From the NCBI GenBank assembly GCA_045660265.1, contig JAZRDM010000024.1:1-9891 (forward strand): a stretch of DNA of 9,891 nucleotides. The letters run 5' to 3'. The notes below the pieces were generated by a model. That model was not told the DNA's origin, searched no databases, and saw only the letters and a list, made by a program, of their open reading frames with translations. Position 1 is the first letter of the stretch; each line of letters opens with the position of its first letter. The translations under genes and the position numbers were made by a program. The stretch is from Scatosoma sp045660265 (lineage in GTDB: Bacteria; Bacillota; Clostridia; Christensenellales; Borkfalkiaceae). Positions 5,924-9,891 of this stretch are shown here, in pieces.

Positions 5924-7272
5924 TATATATCCAAAAAACAAACCGCCTCACCTGGCGCAAGTACAAATTCCAGCTTATTATCCGTCACTCTTACTTTTGA
6001 TTTCTTCCCATTTACAAGCACTTCATATTCATCTTTCGGTGAATTAAACGCAAGTCTCACTCCGTTAAGCGCCTTCTCCCACGGAGCACGAAGATTTTGA
6101 AGCATATACACACTTTTTCCGTCTTTTGTAAGCTTATTCAAAAGCAAAGGTGCAGTGGACTTACAGCTTGCAAATACTCCTAAATCGGTAGAAATAAAAC
6201 CGCCGTCCGTTGCCACGTTCCCATTCGGCGCATCAAATAACTGTGAACCTTCATAGTCATATTCTTCAATTTCACCATATACATTACGAATCAGCTCGTT
6301 CGTTCTTTGTACTTCATCGTAAAGAATTTTACTACCGTCATCGTCCATAATAGCGATATCGGGTTGATCAAGCCTTCTTCTGGTGCAAAAACGCCAATAA
6401 GTATAATAATATATCTTTTTCACCCCAAATCCAAGTGCAAGGTTTGCCAACCATTTTAAATCGTCTTCATCGAGCATACGTGGATTCCCTTTTCGGTCCA
6501 CAACATCATTGGCATACGATTGTATCGTCATATGGAAAGGCAAACCGTTTTTCTTACAACGCTGCGCGACAAATTGCATCGTAGTTATATATTTGGGGAC
6601 CATCGGTATCCCTTCCCACCATTTGAACGGATAATCGTCATAGCCCCAATAACCAAGTTCGGGAATGGAAAACGAATCGATATAATGTCCATACGCTTCG
6701 TATCCGTCTCCGTCTTTGCCCAGCACCGTTTCCTGCATAGGTCCACCCTCCACACAGAAGAGCGGATTGAAGCAAGTATGCACGAATACGTCGGGCAATA
6801 CTCTCTTGAACGCTTGCGCGATTTCACGGACTACATTTCTCTTTGCATAAAACGGCTCGTCGAGAATAATGATGCCGTAAAAGGCAGGATGAGCCCTATA
6901 AGGTGCCGTGCAATCCAAAAGAAATTGATCGAGCGCTTCTTCATTGTCAAAAAGCTCGCCAATCAATGCGTTTTGCGCGTCTACCGTCGCCTTTAAAATA
7001 CGTTCATCGAATACGATCGCGCTTAAATCGCAAGCGTGTGCCAAATCGAGCATTTTTTTAAGATCGCTCGTTTCGAAATCCTCGCCCATATACTTGGTTT
7101 CGCCTGCAAACATAATCTCATCGAAGCCGCAATCCCTATATTCCTTATATCTCTCCAAAGTGCGGAAATCCTCATAAAATTTTTCGGCATATACCTTGCC
7201 GTCCTTTCGCGCCCTCACCCAACCGTTAGGGGGAGGTGTAAATGCAGAAATCAAAGTCTTACGCTTCGACAT
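5923..7272 (-). CDS. TIM-barrel glycoside hydrolase-like protein, family not recognised
   Basis: A 449-aa protein without a signal peptide. The pattern resembles clan GH-A glycosidases: alternating strands and helices, with FYGIIILDEP (131-140) at a strand end, where E139 sits as the acid/base glutamate would (the usual motif is N-E-P). FSIPELGYWGYDDYPF (201-216) gives the D212-D213-Y214-P215 turn. GFGVKKIYYYTYWRF (281-295) looks like the late barrel strand of such proteins. The catalytic nucleophile is not obvious; D212, D213 and E205 are candidates. From about 355 to the end there is a small beta domain (SVYMLQNLRAP, DEYEVLVNGKKSKVRV, LEFVLAPGEAVCF), similar to the C-terminal domain of GH42-type enzymes. 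AAAGGAG at 7282-7288 is 9 bases before the start, inside the end of the rhamnosidase gene, which it overlaps by 14 bases. Activity and family are unassigned. Confidence 0.82.
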   Translation of the reverse strand: MSKRKTLISAFTPPPNGWVRARKDGKVYAEKFYEDFRTLERYKEYRDCGFDEIMFAGETKYMGEDFETSDLKKMLDLAHACDLSAIVFDERILKATVDAQNALIGELFDNEEALDQFLLDCTAPYRAHPAFYGIIILDEPFYAKRNVVREIAQAFKRVLPDVFVHTCFNPLFCVEGGPMQETVLGKDGDGYEAYGHYIDSFSIPELGYWGYDDYPFKWWEGIPMVPKYITTMQFVAQRCKKNGLPFHMTIQSYANDVVDRKGNPRMLDEDDLKWLANLALGFGVKKIYYYTYWRFCTRRRLDQPDIAIMDDDGSKILYDEVQRTNELIRNVYGEIEEYDYEGSQLFDAPNGNVATDGGFISTDLGVFASCKSTAPLLLNKLTKDGKSVYMLQNLRAPWEKALNGVRLAFNSPKDEYEVLVNGKKSKVRVTDNKLEFVLAPGEAVCFLDI

Positions 7273-9319
7273 ATCTTTCTTCTCCTTTCACTATTTCGTA
7301 CATTTTTCCGTGAACTGTCAAAGTGCCGTTCAACTCAGTGGACAGAATACGGACACCTTTTCCGTCGTGTTCCACCGTCAACGTTCCTTTTTGCATAGGC
7401 ACCGTAAGCGAGCAATTTTTGATAAGTTTCAAATTGGGTTCGCAAATAAATTTTTTGCCAAAATCAAGATCATTGCGTATCCCAAAATAATATCGAGGAA
7501 TCAAATATAACGGGCCCGCGCCCCAAATATGGCACAAGCTTCTGCCAAACGGACGCGCATACATTGCCGTCGCACTTTCTTCCGTTTCGCCTTTCTCATA
7601 TTTTTCCCAAAACGTAGTAGCCCCTGCATCGATCATACCGCCCCAGAAGTCTTCCAAGCCCTTTGCGGCTGTTGCAGTTTCGCCTTCTTCAAACAAACAG
7701 GCAAGGACAAATTCAATCATAAAAGGCGTAATGGAAAGTTCAATTTTATTTTCCCTGATTGCCTGTACAATACGAGCTTTTTTATCCTCGTTTGCAAATC
7801 CGTATAATACGGCAAATACGTTTGCGTGGCAAGTGACTGTTTCATCCAATACACCATTGTTTCTTGCAAACACGTACACACCTTTTTCTTCATCCCAGAA
7901 AATTTCATCCGTGCGTTTTTGCAATTTTTCCGCAAACTCATACAAATCCTCGTTGGCTTTGCCCAACACGCCGTATACCTTCGCCGCCGCACGAATCGCT
8001 GCCCAGAAAAGGATTTGCTCAAACGAAACTTCGCCGTTTTTATCAGGCAACTTACCCCAATCGACAAAAATCCAATCGACAAATTTCCCTTTATGCGGAA
8101 TAGAACAGATAAAGCCGTCTTCACTTAAACGCTTCATTGAAAATTCAAGATGCTCCGTCATAATCGGCTCGATATATTCAAGAAATTCCTTATCTCCGGT
8201 ATGTTCGTAATACTCCCAAACGGAAATAATTGTATACATGGTATAGTCCATGATGTGATTGATGTAACGCACAACGGGCGTTTTACCAAACAAGGCAACA
8301 ATCGAGCGTTTAATGCGTTCGGCGTCGTATTGATAGTAATACTCTGCTTTTTCCGCTTCGTATGCGTCACCGCCCCACAGCCAACGGTCGCGTTTTGCAC
8401 CGTCAAGATAAAATTCTCTCGCACACATAGAAAACGTATATACAGAAGTGTCAAAAATCTTGTTTAACCGCTCGTTTTCGCTGTGGAATTTTACGGGAAT
8501 GGGCGCAGGGTCATATTCTTCCTCCACAACAAGCGTGTGCGAACCGCCCTTCACACGAAGATAACGGAATGCCTTGCTGACTTCGCTTCGATGTTCTTCG
8601 CCTGATTTTAAAGTAAACTTTTCAATTTGTTCGCAAAAATCATCCGCAGCCTCTTCCTTCGTTTTCCCAAAATAAGGAGTATCCGCCACCAATTTCACAT
8701 GTGACGTATCGTTTTTCGCTTCGGAAAGCGTTTCCCCAAAATACAAGCAATAATCACCCTCTCCTTTCACACGCGCGAACGCGAATATCAGCTTATTAAA
8801 CTCGTACATGGTATCGCCGTTTTCTTCCCAACATCTCGTCCAAGAAATATTACGAGTAGGCAATGCATAGGTATTGGGCGTCAGCTCGCCACAATCACAA
8901 ACCGCCGCCGCCAACATATCTATTTGATTATATCCAACCTCAAAGCTCTCGTCCGTAATAAACGAATCGCTGTCGATACGCAAACACGGCAGACCGCTTT
9001 GGTTGTATACCCAAATTTCCATATAATGATCACCCGCAGGAACCTCTAAAACGCCATTAAAATCATAAGAATATACGTCGTCAAGCCCAATCACGGGGCG
9101 ACGGAAAAATACGCTGATTCTTCCTTCCCAATAAAAGTGTAAAGTTGTAGCTTTTTCAAGATGAAATTCCTTAAAAAATCGTACGTTATGCCATGGACTA
9201 TCCACGCGCCAAAACGGAGCGATGGGAAAATCTCGTTGAAATCTTCTCGTTTGCACCTTTTCCGAGAGCATAATTTCATAATCTCCCGGATAGCATATCC
9301 ATTTACCCTTTTTCATCAT
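7259..9319 (-). CDS. GH78-like alpha-L-rhamnosidase-type glycosidase
   Basis: A 686-aa protein with the layout of family GH78. N-terminal beta domains reach about residue 280, an (alpha/alpha)6 barrel spans about 285-615, and a C-terminal beta domain covers about 620-686. The signature DGAKRDRWLWGGD (306-318) gives D306, D311 and D318. D311 is at the general-acid position, where classical members have Glu; the KRDR form is common in one clade. FVDWIFVDWGK (413-423) and GATTFWE (566-572, E572 the likely base) follow, then SLCHIWGAGPLYLIPRYYFG (594-613). The expected reaction is removal of terminal alpha-L-rhamnose or a similar sugar from glycosides. No signal peptide (MMKKGKW start), so it is probably cytoplasmic. 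It is the first enzyme of the operon, after a 67-base gap holding a hairpin. A weak AGAGA lies upstream of two tandem ATG (9319 and 9316). The 3' end overlaps the next gene by 14 bases. Rhamnose specificity is inferred from the family. Confidence 0.87.
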   Translation of the reverse strand: MMKKGKWICYPGDYEIMLSEKVQTRRFQRDFPIAPFWRVDSPWHNVRFFKEFHLEKATTLHFYWEGRISVFFRRPVIGLDDVYSYDFNGVLEVPAGDHYMEIWVYNQSGLPCLRIDSDSFITDESFEVGYNQIDMLAAAVCDCGELTPNTYALPTRNISWTRCWEENGDTMYEFNKLIFAFARVKGEGDYCLYFGETLSEAKNDTSHVKLVADTPYFGKTKEEAADDFCEQIEKFTLKSGEEHRSEVSKAFRYLRVKGGSHTLVVEEEYDPAPIPVKFHSENERLNKIFDTSVYTFSMCAREFYLDGAKRDRWLWGGDAYEAEKAEYYYQYDAERIKRSIVALFGKTPVVRYINHIMDYTMYTIISVWEYYEHTGDKEFLEYIEPIMTEHLEFSMKRLSEDGFICSIPHKGKFVDWIFVDWGKLPDKNGEVSFEQILFWAAIRAAAKVYGVLGKANEDLYEFAEKLQKRTDEIFWDEEKGVYVFARNNGVLDETVTCHANVFAVLYGFANEDKKARIVQAIRENKIELSITPFMIEFVLACLFEEGETATAAKGLEDFWGGMIDAGATTFWEKYEKGETEESATAMYARPFGRSLCHIWGAGPLYLIPRYYFGIRNDLDFGKKFICEPNLKLIKNCSLTVPMQKGTLTVEHDGKGVRILSTELNGTLTVHGKMYEIVKGEERYVEA
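7282..7288 (-). promoter_or_regulatory. Ribosome binding site inside the rhamnosidase gene
   Basis: AAAGGAG on the minus strand, 9 bases upstream of ATG 7272, lies within the last codons of the GH78-like gene. It fixes the start of the TIM-barrel protein in the overlap and implies coupled translation. Confidence 0.75.
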
Positions 9320-9346
9320 TTTATTTCTCTTTTCATTTACTTTGTA

Positions 9347-9370
9347 CGGCGGAGCGCTTCCACTCCGCCG
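9347..9370 (-). promoter_or_regulatory. GC-rich intercistronic hairpin before the rhamnosidase gene
   Basis: CGGCGGAG (9347-9354) and CTCCGCCG (9363-9370) form a perfect 8-bp stem around an 8-base loop, in the only sizeable gap (67 bases) between the operon and the upstream gene. No T-run follows on either strand (TACAAAG on the minus strand), so it is not a standard intrinsic terminator. It could be a partial terminator, or a stabiliser of the upstream mRNA 3' end that sets different levels for the upstream protein and the enzymes. I found no convincing -35/-10 promoter in the gap. Confidence 0.5.
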
Positions 9371-9386
9371 CCAACCTTGTCTTGTA

Positions 9387-9891
9387 TTAAGAATTTTTTG
9401 TTACGTTAAAATCGTAGAGATACAGTTCGCACCCTAAATATTTGTCAGAGTCCTTCCCACCGTTTGCCCAGTTCGACCCGTTATCCCAAGGAATATAGAT
9501 CCCTAAATATTTGCAGGTTTCCGTAAATGCGCTTACTTTTACCGTAATTTCCGTTACCGATTTTGCCGTAAGTTTGATACGCGTTTCCGTACTGCACTCT
9601 ACTACTGTACCCGTTCCGTAGTTGAAGGCTGTGGCATTGGAAGTTGCATACAGTCTAATCGTATAATCATCATCAGTAGGATTATAAATCTTAAACGTTA
9701 CCGTGCTATTCGCCCAATCAATGGTATTGGAACCTGCAAATACCGCAACAGGCATACTCGAAGTATGGCTTGCCGTTTTTAATACGACAACGTCACTAAC
9801 TTGCGTATCGTTGATTGTTTTGGTTGCATCGGTTTCTACGTTGAAAAGTACTGTACTACCAGCCGTCGTACCTATTAGAGTTTCATACCAT
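9387..9891 (-). CDS. C-terminal part of a probable extracellular beta-sandwich protein (N-terminus beyond window)
   Basis: The reading frame is open from the window edge (first full codon at 9890) to TAA 9387-9389, giving at least 167 residues. An internal ATG at 9755 exists, but coding character continues upstream of it, so the real start lies outside. The protein is rich in Thr, Ser, Asn and Val, with alternating beta-strand patterns (STVTFKIYNPTDDDYTIRLY, RIKLTAKSVTEITVKV, KYLGIYIPWDN, CELYLYDFNVTKNS). This composition is typical of carbohydrate-binding-like or immunoglobulin-like domains of secreted Firmicutes proteins. There is no LPXTG or C-terminal membrane anchor, so any anchoring must be N-terminal. 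I do not recognise a specific family. It is transcribed toward the glycosidase operon and may be the extracellular partner that binds or cleaves the glycan first; that is inference. Confidence 0.7.
   Translation of the reverse strand, partial: WYETLIGTTAGSTVLFNVETDATKTINDTQVSDVVVLKTASHTSSMPVAVFAGSNTIDWANSTVTFKIYNPTDDDYTIRLYATSNATAFNYGTGTVVECSTETRIKLTAKSVTEITVKVSAFTETCKYLGIYIPWDNGSNWANGGKDSDKYLGCELYLYDFNVTKNS

Noticed and set aside
5912..5941. Upstream ATG at 5941 as start of the Gfo/Idh/MocA gene
   Set aside because: It would add ten residues before the canonical MKKIAIIGFG and overlap the previous gene; the ribosome site fits ATG 5911 better.
6520..6996. 158-codon plus-strand open frame
   Set aside because: Antisense to the TIM-barrel gene over its catalytic-motif region. 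No ribosome site or family features.
7731..8210. 159-codon plus-strand open frame
   Set aside because: Antisense shadow of the GH78-like gene; low-complexity Ser/Phe-rich translation.
9347..9370. Classical intrinsic terminator
   Set aside because: The stem is strong, but neither strand has a following T-run.
1..9891. CRISPR array, insertion sequence or tandem repeats
   Set aside because: I saw no regularly spaced repeats, terminal inverted repeats or transposase motifs in the window.

Overview
The window carries one long minus-strand operon of carbohydrate-active enzymes (positions 9319 down to 578). Upstream of it is the 3' end of a probable extracellular protein gene, and downstream is a decayed, non-operonic left edge (1-577). 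The moderately AT-rich sequence, AGGAG-type ribosome binding sites, tightly packed or overlapping genes and protein flavour suggest a Firmicutes/Clostridia bacterium, most likely an uncultured gut or rumen lineage. This placement is inference; no rRNA or marker gene is present.

Reading in the direction of transcription, the genes are: (1) the C-terminal part of an Asn/Thr-rich beta-strand protein, cut by the window edge; (2) a 67-base gap with a perfect 8-bp GC-rich hairpin; (3) a GH78-like alpha-L-rhamnosidase-type enzyme, 686 aa; (4) a TIM-barrel glycosidase-like protein of unknown family, 449 aa; (5) a Gfo/Idh/MocA oxidoreductase with a Cys insert, 418 aa; (6) a GH109-like NAD-dependent glycosidase, 418 aa; (7) a 653-aa protein, probably beta domain plus alpha/alpha barrel, not assignable to a known family; (8) a ComEC-type metallo-beta-lactamase-fold hydrolase, 284 aa. 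Junctions 3 to 8 are -14, +11, +1, -7 and +9 bases, so these six genes are almost certainly one transcript with coupled translation.

None of the six enzymes has a visible signal peptide, so the set probably works in the cytoplasm on imported oligosaccharides or glycosides, trimming rhamnose-type and other sugars. The pairing of a GH109-like enzyme (which uses NAD to oxidise the sugar transiently before cleavage) with a second sugar dehydrogenase of the same superfamily and two unclassified barrel proteins suggests a partly oxidative route of glycoside breakdown. No transporter, regulator or sugar kinase lies inside the window.

The left 577 bases hold a strong plus-strand intrinsic terminator, a tRNA-3'-end-like fragment and a frameshifted remnant of a DUF4143-type ATPase C-terminus. 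Together they look like a worn boundary region, perhaps an old integration site.
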